Of a DNA stretch of 64,000 bases, positions 32,791 through 41,237 are shown in pieces. Numbering within the stretch: position 1 is the stretch's first letter; every line of letters starts with the position of its first letter. This DNA is from Candidatus Skiveiella danica. GTDB taxonomy: Bacteria; Pseudomonadota; Gammaproteobacteria; Burkholderiales; Burkholderiaceae_C. The notes under the pieces were generated by a model, which saw only the letters and a program-made list of their open reading frames with translations, was not told where the DNA came from and made no database searches. The stretch covers positions 496,001 to 560,000 of the forward strand of contig JADKHE010000013.1 in NCBI GenBank assembly GCA_016721925.1, in the 5' to 3' direction. The translations under genes were made by a program, and so were the position numbers.

Positions 32791-33528
32791 TCAAGCCGCG
32801 CCAATGGCCTCGCGCACGGCCGGCAGTTGGCGGCGCGAGACGGCCAGCAGCTCGTCCAGCCCCTGCAGTCGCAGCGCCCAGCCATCGCCTTCTTCCGGGT
32901 CGTGGTGCTTCTCCAGCGCGCGCACCGCATGCCGGGCGACCAGCGCGTTGCGATGCACGCGCAGGAAACGCGACCCGAAGCGATCCTCCAGCTCGTTGAG
33001 GGATCCATCCAGGATGTAGCTGCGCGCCGCGGTGCGTACCGTCAGGTACTTCAGTTCGGCCTTGACGTACAACACCTCGACCAGCGGCACGCGCTCGGTG
33101 CGCCCGCGCTCCTGGATGACCAGCGCCTCATCCGGTGCCTCAGGCGCCGGCCGCAGGGGCAGCAGGCGCTGCACCTTCTGCAAGGCGGCCTGCAGCCGAT
33201 CCAGCCGCACCGGCTTGGTCAGGTAATCCACCGCCTCCACCTCGAAGGCCTGCAGCGCGTGCTGCGCATGCGCCGTCACGAACACCACCCGCGGCGCGTC
33301 GGGCAGGCTGCGCAGCACCTGCGCCAGCTTCAGGCCGTCGGCACCAGGCATGTGGATGTCGAGCAGGGCCAGGTCGAAGCGCTCGCGGCCCAGCCACTGC
33401 AGCGCGTCGGTGGCGTTGGCGGCCTCGCCAACAACCTCGGCGGCCGGCGCGGTGCACTCGCCCAGCAGCCGGCGCAGGCGCGACCGGGCCAGCGCCTCGT
33501 CGTCCACGATCAGCACCCGCAAGCTCAT
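32791..33528 (-). CDS. LytTR-type response regulator (AlgR/LytR-like)
   Basis: 245 residues. The receiver domain has VLIVDDEALARSRLRRLL, the phosphorylated Asp in LALLDIHMPGADGL (D57), and TAH and Lys in YLTKPVRLD. A LytTR DNA-binding domain follows (RVPLVEVLYVKAELKYLTVR, FLRVHRNALVARHAV). Its start overlaps the kinase stop by four bases, so the pair is co-translated. Targets are unknown. Confidence 0.93.
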   Translation of the reverse strand: MSLRVLIVDDEALARSRLRRLLGECTAPAAEVVGEAANATDALQWLGRERFDLALLDIHMPGADGLKLAQVLRSLPDAPRVVFVTAHAQHALQAFEVEAVDYLTKPVRLDRLQAALQKVQRLLPLRPAPEAPDEALVIQERGRTERVPLVEVLYVKAELKYLTVRTAARSYILDGSLNELEDRFGSRFLRVHRNALVARHAVRALEKHHDPEEGDGWALRLQGLDELLAVSRRQLPAVREAIGAA

Positions 33529-34472
33529 GGCGCCCCCCCCTCGTGCGGCAGCGGCACCTCGATCCGCACCTGGTACAGGCCATCGACCAGCGCGGTGCGG
33601 AAGGTGCCCTGCAGGTCGTGCAGCAGGCCCAGGCGCTCGCGCACATTGGCCAGCGCCAGCCCGTGCCCGCGCGGCCCCTGGCCGGCAGGCACCGTGTTGG
33701 TTACCTTGATCACCGCCATCGTGCCTCGGCGCTCGGTGGAAATCCGGATCTCCGCGCCAGTGTCACTGGGCTCCACGCCGTGCTTGACGGCGTTTTCCAC
33801 CAGCGGCTGCAGCAGCAGCGGCGGCAAGGTGGCGCTGCCCGCCGCGTCGTCGAGCTGCCACTGCACGCGCAGGCGCTCGCCGAAGCGCGCCTGCTCGATC
33901 TGCAGATAGTGCCGCGCCAGCGCGATCTCCTGCGTCAGCGTGGCCGATGCGCCCTGCTCCGCCAGCGCATGGCGAAACAGCTCGGCCAGATCTTCCAGAA
34001 TGGACTCGGCGCGTTCGGGCTCTTCGCGCACCAGCGCAATCGCGGTGTTCAGCGTATTGAACAGGAAATGCGGCCGGATGCGCGATTGCAGCTCGGTCAG
34101 GCGCGCCATGGTGGCAGCCGGGGTGCGCCCCTTCACGCGCCAGACCAGCGCCGCCACCAGCATCCCGGCCAGCAGTGCACCGGCGCTGGCGCTGGCCAGC
34201 CAGGGCGCTGGATCGGCGAAACCGGCCAGGGCCAGCAGGCCGCAGCCATACAGGCCGGCCAGCGCGCCCAGCCCCACGCCAGCGGCGACCTGCACCCCCA
34301 GGCGCTGGCGCGCCAGCGGCTTCTTGAGGCTGCACCCTGCAATCAGCCAGGCCAGCGTGGCCGGCAGCGCGCCGCCGGTCACGATCGAAGTCCGGGCCAG
34401 CCAGTCGAGCAGACTGGCGGTGCCGAACATCGCGCCCACGGCCACCACCGGGGCTCCCGCCCCCACCGCCAT
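33525..34472 (-). CDS. LytS/AlgZ-type sensor histidine kinase
   Basis: 315 residues from ATG 34472. Four or so hydrophobic segments make a membrane sensor (VVAVGAMFGTASLLDWL, ... GVQVAAGVGLGALAGLYGCG). The phosphoacceptor His is in SRIRPHFLFNTLNTA (H135), followed by the HATPase N-box LLLQPLVENAVKHGVEP and GHGLALANVRERLGLLH. The frame is open to 34547, but that part is antisense to conserved argH codons. The start ATG shares the CATG at 34470-34473 with the argH start on the other strand. Confidence 0.9.
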   Translation of the reverse strand: MAVGAGAPVVAVGAMFGTASLLDWLARTSIVTGGALPATLAWLIAGCSLKKPLARQRLGVQVAAGVGLGALAGLYGCGLLALAGFADPAPWLASASAGALLAGMLVAALVWRVKGRTPAATMARLTELQSRIRPHFLFNTLNTAIALVREEPERAESILEDLAELFRHALAEQGASATLTQEIALARHYLQIEQARFGERLRVQWQLDDAAGSATLPPLLLQPLVENAVKHGVEPSDTGAEIRISTERRGTMAVIKVTNTVPAGQGPRGHGLALANVRERLGLLHDLQGTFRTALVDGLYQVRIEVPLPHEGGAP

Positions 34473-35922
34473 GACCCAAAACCAATTCGACAAGAAATCT
34501 GAAGCCTGGTCCGCCCTGTTCTCCGAGCCGATGAGCGAACTGGTCAAGCGCTACACCGCCAGCGTGTTCTTCGACAAGCGCCTGTGGCTGGCCGACATCA
34601 CCGGCAGCCTGGCGCACGCGGAGATGCTGGCCGCGCAGGGCATCATCGGCGCGCAGGACTACGCCGATATCCAGCGCGGCATGGCGCAGATCCGCGCGGA
34701 GATCGAGTCCGGCGCCTTCGAATGGAAGCTGGACCTGGAAGACGTGCACCTGAACATCGAGGCCCGCCTGACGCAGCTCGTGGGTGACGCCGGCAAGCGC
34801 CTGCACACCGGGCGCAGCCGCAACGACCAGGTAGCCACCGACGTGCGCCTGTGGCTGGTCGCGGAGATCGACCTCATCAACGGCCTGCTGACCGACCTGC
34901 AACGCGCGCTGGTGGACGTGGCCGCGCAGAACGTGGACGTCATCCTGCCCGGCTTCACCCACCTGCAGGTGGCCCAGCCGGTGAGCTTTGCCCACCACCT
35001 GCTGGCCTATGTGGAGATGTTCAGCCGCGATGCCGAGCGCATGGCGGATGTGCGCCGGCGCGCCAACCGCCTGCCGTTGGGCTCTGCAGCGCTGGCCGGC
35101 ACCACCTATCCGCTGGACCGCGAGCGCGTGGCCCGCACCCTGGGCATGGTCGACGCGCAGGGCCATCCGCAGGTCTGCCAGAACAGCCTGGACGGCGTGA
35201 GCGACCGCGACTTCGCGATCGAGTTCACCGCCGCCGCAAGCCTGTGCATGGTGCACATCAGCCGTTTCAGCGAGGAGCTGATCCTGTGGATGAGCCAGAA
35301 CTTCGGCTTCATCAAAATCGCCGACCGGTTCACCACCGGCTCGTCGATCATGCCGCAGAAGAAAAACCCCGACGTGCCCGAACTCGCGCGCGGCAAGACC
35401 GGCCGCGTGGTCGGCCACCTGATGGGCCTGATCACCCTCATGAAGGGCCAGCCGCTGGCCTACAACAAGGACAACCAGGAAGACAAGGAGCCGCTGTTCG
35501 ACACCGTGGACACGCTCAAGGACACGCTGCGCATCTTTGTCGAGATGGTCGGCGGCCAGCTGAACCCCGCCACGGGCCGGAAGGAAGGCGGCATCACCGT
35601 CAACCCCGTCGCCATGGAAGACGCCGCCAAGAAGGGCTACGCCACGGCCACCGACCTGGCGGACTACCTGGTGAAAAAAGGCCTGCCCTTCCGCGACGCG
35701 CACGAAACGGTGGCCCATGCGGTGAAGGCCGCGCAGAGCCACGCCTGCGACCTGTCGGAGCTGCCGCTGGCCGTGCTGCAGGGCTTCAATGCGTCGATCG
35801 AGAAAGACGTGTACGACTGCCTGAGCCTGCGCGGCAGCCTCAACGCCCGCAACACGCTGGGCGGCACCGCGCCCGCGCAGGTGCAGGCCCAGATCGAACG
35901 GCACCGGGCGCGGCTGGGCTGA
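34471..35922 (+). CDS. argH: Argininosuccinate lyase
   Basis: Last step of arginine synthesis: argininosuccinate to arginine and fumarate. 483 residues starting MTQNQFDKKSEAWSALFSEP. Motifs: HTGRSRNDQVATDVRLWL, GFTHLQVAQPVSFAHHLLAY, and the superfamily signature TGSSIMPQKKNPDVPELARG (about 288-307, catalytic Ser). No Shine-Dalgarno is visible upstream, where the antisense kinase gene begins. Confidence 0.96.
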   Translation: MTQNQFDKKSEAWSALFSEPMSELVKRYTASVFFDKRLWLADITGSLAHAEMLAAQGIIGAQDYADIQRGMAQIRAEIESGAFEWKLDLEDVHLNIEARLTQLVGDAGKRLHTGRSRNDQVATDVRLWLVAEIDLINGLLTDLQRALVDVAAQNVDVILPGFTHLQVAQPVSFAHHLLAYVEMFSRDAERMADVRRRANRLPLGSAALAGTTYPLDRERVARTLGMVDAQGHPQVCQNSLDGVSDRDFAIEFTAAASLCMVHISRFSEELILWMSQNFGFIKIADRFTTGSSIMPQKKNPDVPELARGKTGRVVGHLMGLITLMKGQPLAYNKDNQEDKEPLFDTVDTLKDTLRIFVEMVGGQLNPATGRKEGGITVNPVAMEDAAKKGYATATDLADYLVKKGLPFRDAHETVAHAVKAAQSHACDLSELPLAVLQGFNASIEKDVYDCLSLRGSLNARNTLGGTAPAQVQAQIERHRARLG

Positions 35923-35962
35923 TCAGGGCTACCTGGACACCGACGACGCTGTCACGCACGCC

Positions 35963-36472
35963 ATGGGCCAACCCGACTCGCGCCCCCTCGACATTCGCGT
36001 CGACCGCACATTCACCGACCCACGGGTCATCGACCTGCTGCGCGAGCACCTGGCCGGCATGCATGCCCATTCGCCGGCCGAGAGCGTGCATGCGCTCGAC
36101 CTGGACGGCCTGCGCCGGCCCGAGATCACCTTCCTGACTGCCTGGCGGGATGATCAGCTGCTCGCCTGCGGTGCGATCAAAGAGCTGCTGGCCAGCAGCC
36201 CTGGCCAGGCCGGGCATGGCGAAATCAAGTCCATGCGCACCACGGCGCGCCATCTGCGCCAGGGTGCGGCCCGCGCCCTGCTCACCGAATTGCTGGCGCT
36301 CGCGCGCCAACGCGGCTATGCACGGGTCAGCCTGGAAACGGGCAGTGCGCCGGCTTTCGAGCCGGCGCTGGCGATGTACCGCCAGTTCGGTTTCGTGGAC
36401 TGCGGGCCCTTTGCGGACTACCGCGCAGACCCGTTCAGCCGGTTCATGACCCTGGCGCTCGTTGGCACCTGA
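35963..36472 (+). CDS. GNAT family N-acetyltransferase
   Basis: 169 residues. The acetyl-CoA motif is RTTARHLRQGAARALLTELL, a variant of the R/Q-x-x-G-x-G/A loop. It is followed by VSLETGSAPAFEPALAMYRQ and FGFVDCGPFADYRADPFS, the typical GNAT end. Substrate unknown. Forty bases after argH, possibly co-transcribed. Confidence 0.9.
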   Translation: MGQPDSRPLDIRVDRTFTDPRVIDLLREHLAGMHAHSPAESVHALDLDGLRRPEITFLTAWRDDQLLACGAIKELLASSPGQAGHGEIKSMRTTARHLRQGAARALLTELLALARQRGYARVSLETGSAPAFEPALAMYRQFGFVDCGPFADYRADPFSRFMTLALVGT

Positions 36473-36499
36473 GCGGTTTTTGTGGAGGGCCGCCGTCGC

Positions 36500-37459
36500 T
36501 CAGGCTTTGTCCGCGGGTTGCCCTTCCATGAACAGCTCCGCCACCAGCACCCGCAGCCACTGGTTCGCCGCATCCCCGTGAAAGCGCTCGTGCCAGCACT
36601 GGCGCACCACGAAGGCCGGCACCTCGATCGGTGAGGGCAACTGGCCCAGGGAGTGGTTCACGGCCAGCGTCAGGGCGGCGCTGCGAGGCACCAGCGCGAT
36701 CAGGTCGGTTCCGGTGACGATGGCCGGCAACACCAGAAAATTCTGCACCCGCAGCACGATGCGCGAGGCCAGGCCACGGTCCACCAGCGCCTGCTCCACG
36801 GCGCTGTGCCCGGTGCCGTGAGGCACCACCACCGCGTGGTGAGCGACGGCAAATCGCTCGGCATTCATGGCACCGCCCAGCAGCGGGTGGTCGGGTCGCG
36901 TGATGGCCACGTAATGCTCGCGAAACAGCCGCTGCTGGTAGAAGCCGGGCGCCATGTCGGGCAGGTTGCCGATGGCCAGGTCCACCTCGCCGCGCTCCAG
37001 GGCGGCCTGGGGGTTCAGGTCGGGCATGGGCAAGGTGGTCAGCGTTACACCCGGCGCCGCATCGCGCAGGCGCGCCAGCAGCCGGGGCAGGAAGAAGGCT
37101 TCGCCCAGGTCGGTGAGGAACAGGGTGAAATGCCGCCGGTCCCGCGCCGGGTCGAACTGCGAGCGCGCCTGCAGCGTGCCGCGCAACATGGCCAGGGCCT
37201 CGCGCAGCGGCGCGGCCAGGCGCTCGGCGTGGGGCGTGGGCTCCATGCCGCGGCCGGTGCGCACGAACAGCGCATCGCCGGTCAGGCGGCGCAGCCGACC
37301 CAGCGCGTTGCTCACCGTGGGCTGGGCCAGGCCCAGGCGCTGGGCGGCGCGCGAGATCTGGCGCTCGGCATACACCGCCTCGAACACCAGCAGCAGGCTC
37401 AGATCGGCGCCGGAGGGTGCCGCATCATTCTTCAAATGAATAAAAGTATTTGTCGCCAT
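36500..37459 (-). CDS. LysR family transcriptional regulator
   Basis: 319 residues from ATG 37459. N-terminal winged helix: SLLLVFEAVYAERQISRAAQ, RLGLAQPTVSNALGRLRRL, FVRTGRGMEPTPHAERLA. The C-terminal effector domain resembles the NodD/NahR/LinR group (LFLTDLGEAFFLPRLLARL, GEVDLAIGNLP, VVPHGTGHSAVEQALVDRGL). Divergent from the aryl-AMP ligase gene; NahR-like members respond to salicylate, which fits those neighbours. Confidence 0.92.
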   Translation of the reverse strand: MATNTFIHLKNDAAPSGADLSLLLVFEAVYAERQISRAAQRLGLAQPTVSNALGRLRRLTGDALFVRTGRGMEPTPHAERLAAPLREALAMLRGTLQARSQFDPARDRRHFTLFLTDLGEAFFLPRLLARLRDAAPGVTLTTLPMPDLNPQAALERGEVDLAIGNLPDMAPGFYQQRLFREHYVAITRPDHPLLGGAMNAERFAVAHHAVVVPHGTGHSAVEQALVDRGLASRIVLRVQNFLVLPAIVTGTDLIALVPRSAALTLAVNHSLGQLPSPIEVPAFVVRQCWHERFHGDAANQWLRVLVAELFMEGQPADKA

Positions 37460-37523
37460 TCGTTGCAAGGATTGTTTGCCGATCCTACAGTCCAACCCCA
37501 TAAACACAAGAGGAGACATGACG

Positions 37524-39173
37524 ATGCTGGACGGATTCACGCCCTGGCCGCCGGAGTTGGCGCAACGCTTCCGCGCCGGCGGCTACTGGGAAGGCCTGAC
37601 GCTCTGGGGCATGGTGGCGCGCACCGTGGCCCGCCTGCCCGACAAGGTGGCCCTGGTGGCCGGCGAACGCCGCGAAACCTACGCCGATCTGGACCGAACC
37701 AGCGCCCGCCTGGGCGCCGCGCTGCTGCGCCAGGGCATCCGGCCGCTGGACCGCGTGGTGCTGCAGCTGCCCAATACGCCGGAGTTCGTACACTGGTACC
37801 TGGCGCTGGTGCGCATCGGCGCGATTCCGGTGCTGGCACTGCGCGCGCACCGCCACACCGAGGTGCGGCACTTCATCCGTGCCTCGGGCGCGGTGGCCTA
37901 TGTGGTGCCCGATGTGGCGCACCATTTCGATTACCGGCCCATGGCCACGCAGATGCAGGGCGAATTCGCCGGCCTGCGGGTGTTTGTGGTGGGCGAAGCC
38001 GGCGCCGGGCAGACGTCGCACGCCGCGCTGCTGCAGGGCCTGACGGACGACGAGGGGACTGCAGAAATCCGCGCCGCCGAGGCGGCCGTGGACCCCGCCG
38101 ACGTGGCCACCATGCTGCTGTCGGGCGGCACCACCTCGCTGTCCAAGCTGATTCCGCGCACGCATGAGGACTACGTGCTCAACGCCCGCCTGTGCGGCCG
38201 GGCCGGTGGCTTTGACGAGCAGACGGTGTTCATGGCCATCCTGCCGCTGGGGCACAACTACAACCTGGCCTCGCCGGGCATCCTGGGCGCCTTCTACACC
38301 GGCGGCACCGTGGTGTTGGCGCCGGGCACGGACACGGCCGAGATCTTCCGCCTGGTCGAACAGGAGCGCGTGACCGTGATTGCGGCCGTGGTGCCGCTGA
38401 TCAGTGCCTGGCTGGCCTCGGACGAGCCGAAGCGCTTCGACCATTCGTCACTCAAGGTGGTGCAGAACGGCGGCGCGCGCCTGGCCCCCGAGCTGCGCCA
38501 GCGCCTGATCAGCGAGCTGGCCTGCACGCCGCAGGAAATCTACGGCACCGCCGAGGGCCTGATCAACATGACCCGGCTGGACGACCCGTTGGAGCTGATC
38601 CTGCACAGCTCGGGCCGGCCGGTGTGCGAGGACGACGAGATCGCGGTGGTGGACGACGACGGCCGGGAAGTGCCCGATGGCGAGGCCGGCGAGCTCATCA
38701 CGCGCGGGCCCTACACCATCCGCGGCTACTACCGGGCGCCGGAGAAGAACAGCGAGGCTTTCACTTCGGATGGCTTCTACCGCATGGGCGACATCGTGCG
38801 CAAATGGGGTCGCAACATCCAGGCCGAGGGCCGGCGCAAGGACCTGATCAACCGCGGCGGCGAGAAGATCAGCTGCGAAGAGGTCGAGAACTTCATCCAC
38901 CGGCACCCGGCGGTCAAGTCGGCCTGCCTGGTGGCCATGCCCGACCCGGTGTTCGGCGAAAAGGCCTGCGCCTTCGTGGTTCTTCGCGAGGGCGAAAGCC
39001 TCACGTTCGAGGGTCTGACCACCTTCCTGCGCGGCCTGCAGATCGCCAGCTACAAGCTGCCCGAGCGGCTGGAGGTGGTGACGCAGTTCCCGCTCAGCCC
39101 CGTGGGCAAGATCCTCAAGCGCGAACTGCGCGACGCCATTGCCGCGCGGCTCGATACGGAAGCCAAGGTGTGA
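37524..39173 (+). CDS. Aryl acid-AMP ligase (2,3-dihydroxybenzoate/salicylate-AMP ligase-like)
   Basis: Adenylate-forming enzyme, about 549 residues, close in layout to EntE/DhbE: GFTPWPPELAQRFRAGGYWE, the P-loop LLSGGTTSLSKLIPRTHEDY, the core LPLGHNYNLASPGILGAF, EIYGTAEGLINMTRLDD, and the C-terminal INRGGEKISCEEVENFI and SPVGKILKREL lysine. I start at ATG 37524 because GAGGAG is eight bases upstream; ATG 37518 is only two bases from it. With the monooxygenase downstream it fits the first step of CoA-dependent salicylate or anthranilate breakdown. No siderophore genes are near. Confidence 0.85.
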   Translation: MLDGFTPWPPELAQRFRAGGYWEGLTLWGMVARTVARLPDKVALVAGERRETYADLDRTSARLGAALLRQGIRPLDRVVLQLPNTPEFVHWYLALVRIGAIPVLALRAHRHTEVRHFIRASGAVAYVVPDVAHHFDYRPMATQMQGEFAGLRVFVVGEAGAGQTSHAALLQGLTDDEGTAEIRAAEAAVDPADVATMLLSGGTTSLSKLIPRTHEDYVLNARLCGRAGGFDEQTVFMAILPLGHNYNLASPGILGAFYTGGTVVLAPGTDTAEIFRLVEQERVTVIAAVVPLISAWLASDEPKRFDHSSLKVVQNGGARLAPELRQRLISELACTPQEIYGTAEGLINMTRLDDPLELILHSSGRPVCEDDEIAVVDDDGREVPDGEAGELITRGPYTIRGYYRAPEKNSEAFTSDGFYRMGDIVRKWGRNIQAEGRRKDLINRGGEKISCEEVENFIHRHPAVKSACLVAMPDPVFGEKACAFVVLREGESLTFEGLTTFLRGLQIASYKLPERLEVVTQFPLSPVGKILKRELRDAIAARLDTEAKV

Positions 39174-39209
39174 GCATCCAAGACCCAAAAGAACCTCAGG
39201 AGACCCCCC

Positions 39210-40355
39210 ATGAAAATCGCCATCATCGGTGCCGGCCCGGCCGGCCTGACCTTTGCCGCGCTGATGAAGCGCCAGGACCCGCGCCACGAGATCACCCTCT
39301 ACGAGCGAGGCCCGCGCCACGCCACGTGGGGTTTCGGCGTGGTGTTTTCCGACCGCGCGCTGGAGTTCCTGCGCGCCGACGACGAGGCGCTTTACCAGTA
39401 CCTCACGCCGCACATGGAGACCTGGCCGCACCTGACGATCCAGGTGAACGACACACGCATTCCCATCACCGGCAACGGCTTTTCCGCCACCGGCCGGCTG
39501 GAACTGCTGACCCTGCTCTACGCCTACGTCGAGCGCCTGGGCGTGCGCATCGAGTTCGAGCACGACATCGCATCCCTGGACGAGGTGCAGGACGCCGACC
39601 TGATCGTCGGCGCCAACGGGGCGTTCTCCTGGGTGCGCACGGAAAACGAAGACCAGTTCGGCACCACCACCGACTGGCGGCCGAACCGCTTCATCTGGTA
39701 CGGCACCTCCCAGGTGTTCGACAGCCTGTCGCTGACCTTCCGCGACACACCGCAGGGCGTGTTCTGCGCCCACCACTACCGCTACAGCCCCACCATGAGC
39801 ACCTTCCTGGTGGAGGTGGAAGACGCCACCTGGCACCGCTCCGGCTTCGAGGCGATGAGCCCTGAGGACACCATCCGCCACTGCGAGCAGGTGTTCGCCC
39901 AGGACCTGGGCGGCCACCCCATCCTGTCGAACAATTCCTACTGGCGCCAGTTCCCCGCGATCTGGAATCAACGCTGGAGCGTCGGCAAGGTCGTGCTGAT
40001 GGGTGATGCGCTGCGCACCGCGCACTTCTCCATCGGCTCCGGCACCCGCCTGGCCATGGAAGATGCGGTGGCGCTGGCCAAGGCCTTCCGTGAACACGGC
40101 AGCGACGTGCCGGCGGCGCTGGCCGCCTACCAGGCGCTGCGCCTGCCGCCGATGAAGAAGATCTGGGACGCCGCCAACGTCAGCCTGCGCTGGTACGAGC
40201 ACATGGACGAGCGCATGAAGGCGCTCACCCCCGTGGAATTTGCCTACGACTACATGACCCGCACCGGCCGCGTCAGCCACGCGGAGATGAAGCGCCGCGA
40301 CCCAGGCCTGGCCGAGGCCTACGAGCAGCTGCATCCCGAGGTGCTGACGGGTTGA
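39210..40355 (+). CDS. FAD-dependent monooxygenase (salicylyl-CoA 5-hydroxylase / aminobenzoyl-CoA monooxygenase-like)
   Basis: 381 residues. FAD motif IAIIGAGPAGLTFAALMKR at the start, DADLIVGANGAFSWVR in the middle (DG-type motif region), and VVLMGDALRTAHFSIGSGTR binding FAD near residue 265. The sequence GFGVVFSDRALEFLRADDE and the end MTRTGRVSHAEMKRRDPGLA are features I associate with SdgC and the N-terminal part of aminobenzoyl-CoA monooxygenase. Probably hydroxylates an aryl-CoA. AGGAG precedes the ATG; 36 bases after the ligase. Confidence 0.82.
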   Translation: MKIAIIGAGPAGLTFAALMKRQDPRHEITLYERGPRHATWGFGVVFSDRALEFLRADDEALYQYLTPHMETWPHLTIQVNDTRIPITGNGFSATGRLELLTLLYAYVERLGVRIEFEHDIASLDEVQDADLIVGANGAFSWVRTENEDQFGTTTDWRPNRFIWYGTSQVFDSLSLTFRDTPQGVFCAHHYRYSPTMSTFLVEVEDATWHRSGFEAMSPEDTIRHCEQVFAQDLGGHPILSNNSYWRQFPAIWNQRWSVGKVVLMGDALRTAHFSIGSGTRLAMEDAVALAKAFREHGSDVPAALAAYQALRLPPMKKIWDAANVSLRWYEHMDERMKALTPVEFAYDYMTRTGRVSHAEMKRRDPGLAEAYEQLHPEVLTG

Positions 40356-40411
40356 AGGGCATTGCGGTGCGTACATCGCGCGGAAGGGGTCGAAAAAGTG
40401 CCCGCAACTGT

Positions 40412-40475
40412 CTTCAAACGGCTATCTTTGATGTTTTTGGCCTTCCCCCAGCGCCGGCCGGCCACAAGTCGCTCC
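40412..40475 (-). repeat. Dispersed AGCGCTGGGAA-type repeat, copy 4
   Basis: On the minus strand it contains GGCGCTGGGGGAAGGCCAAA followed by AACATCAAAGATAGCCGTTT. Block order is rearranged (GATAGC lies after the core), so this copy is less certain. It occupies the gap between the monooxygenase and the NlpC/P60 gene. Confidence 0.45.
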
Positions 40476-40564
40476 TGATTCAGGAGTGATTTTCCGACCA
40501 CGGGCAGCACCAGGTTGGCCGGCTCGCGCTATCCTGCAACCGACCGCCTCTGCCGCACCCGAAC

Positions 40565-41056
40565 ATGACGCCCATCCGTCCCCTGCGCTGGATCATCGCC
40601 CTGGCCCTCGCCGCGCTGCTGGCCGCCTGCGGCACACGCCCGGTGGCACCACCCGCGCCAGCACCGGTCGTCTCGCAGGTCAGCGAGGAACAGGCGCAGC
40701 ACGTCACCATCACCGCGCTGGGGCTGGTGGGCACTCCCTACCGGTATGGCGGCAACACGCCGCAGGGCGGCTTCGACTGCAGCGGCCTGATCGCCTGGGT
40801 GTACCGCACCGAGGCCGGCCTGCAGGCGCCGCGCACCGTGGCCGCGCTGCAAGGCTGGGGGCAGCCCCTGCCAGCCGACCAGCTGCGCTCGGGTGATCTG
40901 GTGCTGTTCGGCAACGGCGGGCCGCCCACGCACGCGGGCATCTATGTGGGCGAAGGCCGCTTCGTGCATGCGCCCTCCACCGGCGGCCAGGTGCGCATGG
41001 ACCGGCTGGACGCCAGGCACTGGGCCCGCCAGCAGCTGAGCTACCGGCGGCCCTGA
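40565..41056 (+). CDS. NlpC/P60 family lipoprotein (peptidoglycan endopeptidase)
   Basis: 163 residues. Lipoprotein signal with lipobox LLAAC (Cys22). The catalytic cysteine is in GGFDCSGLIAWVYR (C72), the His in PPTHAGIYVGEGRF (H123), and H134 in FVHAPSTGG completes the triad region. Cuts peptide cross-bridges between gamma-Glu and meso-diaminopimelate in relatives of Spr/MepS. Anchored at the outer membrane. Confidence 0.9.
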   Translation: MTPIRPLRWIIALALAALLAACGTRPVAPPAPAPVVSQVSEEQAQHVTITALGLVGTPYRYGGNTPQGGFDCSGLIAWVYRTEAGLQAPRTVAALQGWGQPLPADQLRSGDLVLFGNGGPPTHAGIYVGEGRFVHAPSTGGQVRMDRLDARHWARQQLSYRRP

Positions 41057-41098
41057 GGCCCTGCGCAGGGCCCGAATTAGGTCCGCAGCCCTAATATT

Positions 41099-41171
41099 TG
41101 CTGCAGTGCAACATTTCTTGCACACATCCTCGGGTTTTCCCTTATCATTCGCTTCATGTTGCACTGCAGCA
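41099..41171. promoter_or_regulatory. Phasin promoter with 16-bp perfect inverted repeat (PhaR-like operator)
   Basis: TGCTGCAGTGCAACAT at 41099-41114 and its exact reverse complement at 41156-41171, 41 bases apart. Between them lie TTGCAC and TATCAT, 19 bases apart, as a possible promoter. TGCA-rich sites of this kind are bound by the polyhydroxyalkanoate regulator PhaR in other species, which represses phasin genes; that identity is inference. Confidence 0.6.
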
Positions 41172-41237
41172 TAAATAGCGGGACGCAGCTTTATCTGAGC
41201 AGGCACCCGATCCGCCCCATCACTTAAGGAACTTGAA

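Noticed and set aside
34473..34547. N-terminal extension of the sensor kinase into argH
   Set aside because: The extra codons start at TTG and mirror conserved argH sequence (SEPMSELVKR); the ATG at 34472 is more plausible.
33763..35904. Long minus-strand frame opposite argH running into the kinase gene
   Set aside because: Antisense to conserved argH codons and in a different frame from the kinase motifs.
37524..39173. Siderophore (enterobactin-type) biosynthesis
   Set aside because: The ligase resembles EntE, but no EntA, B, C or NRPS genes are present; the flavin monooxygenase neighbour points to catabolism.
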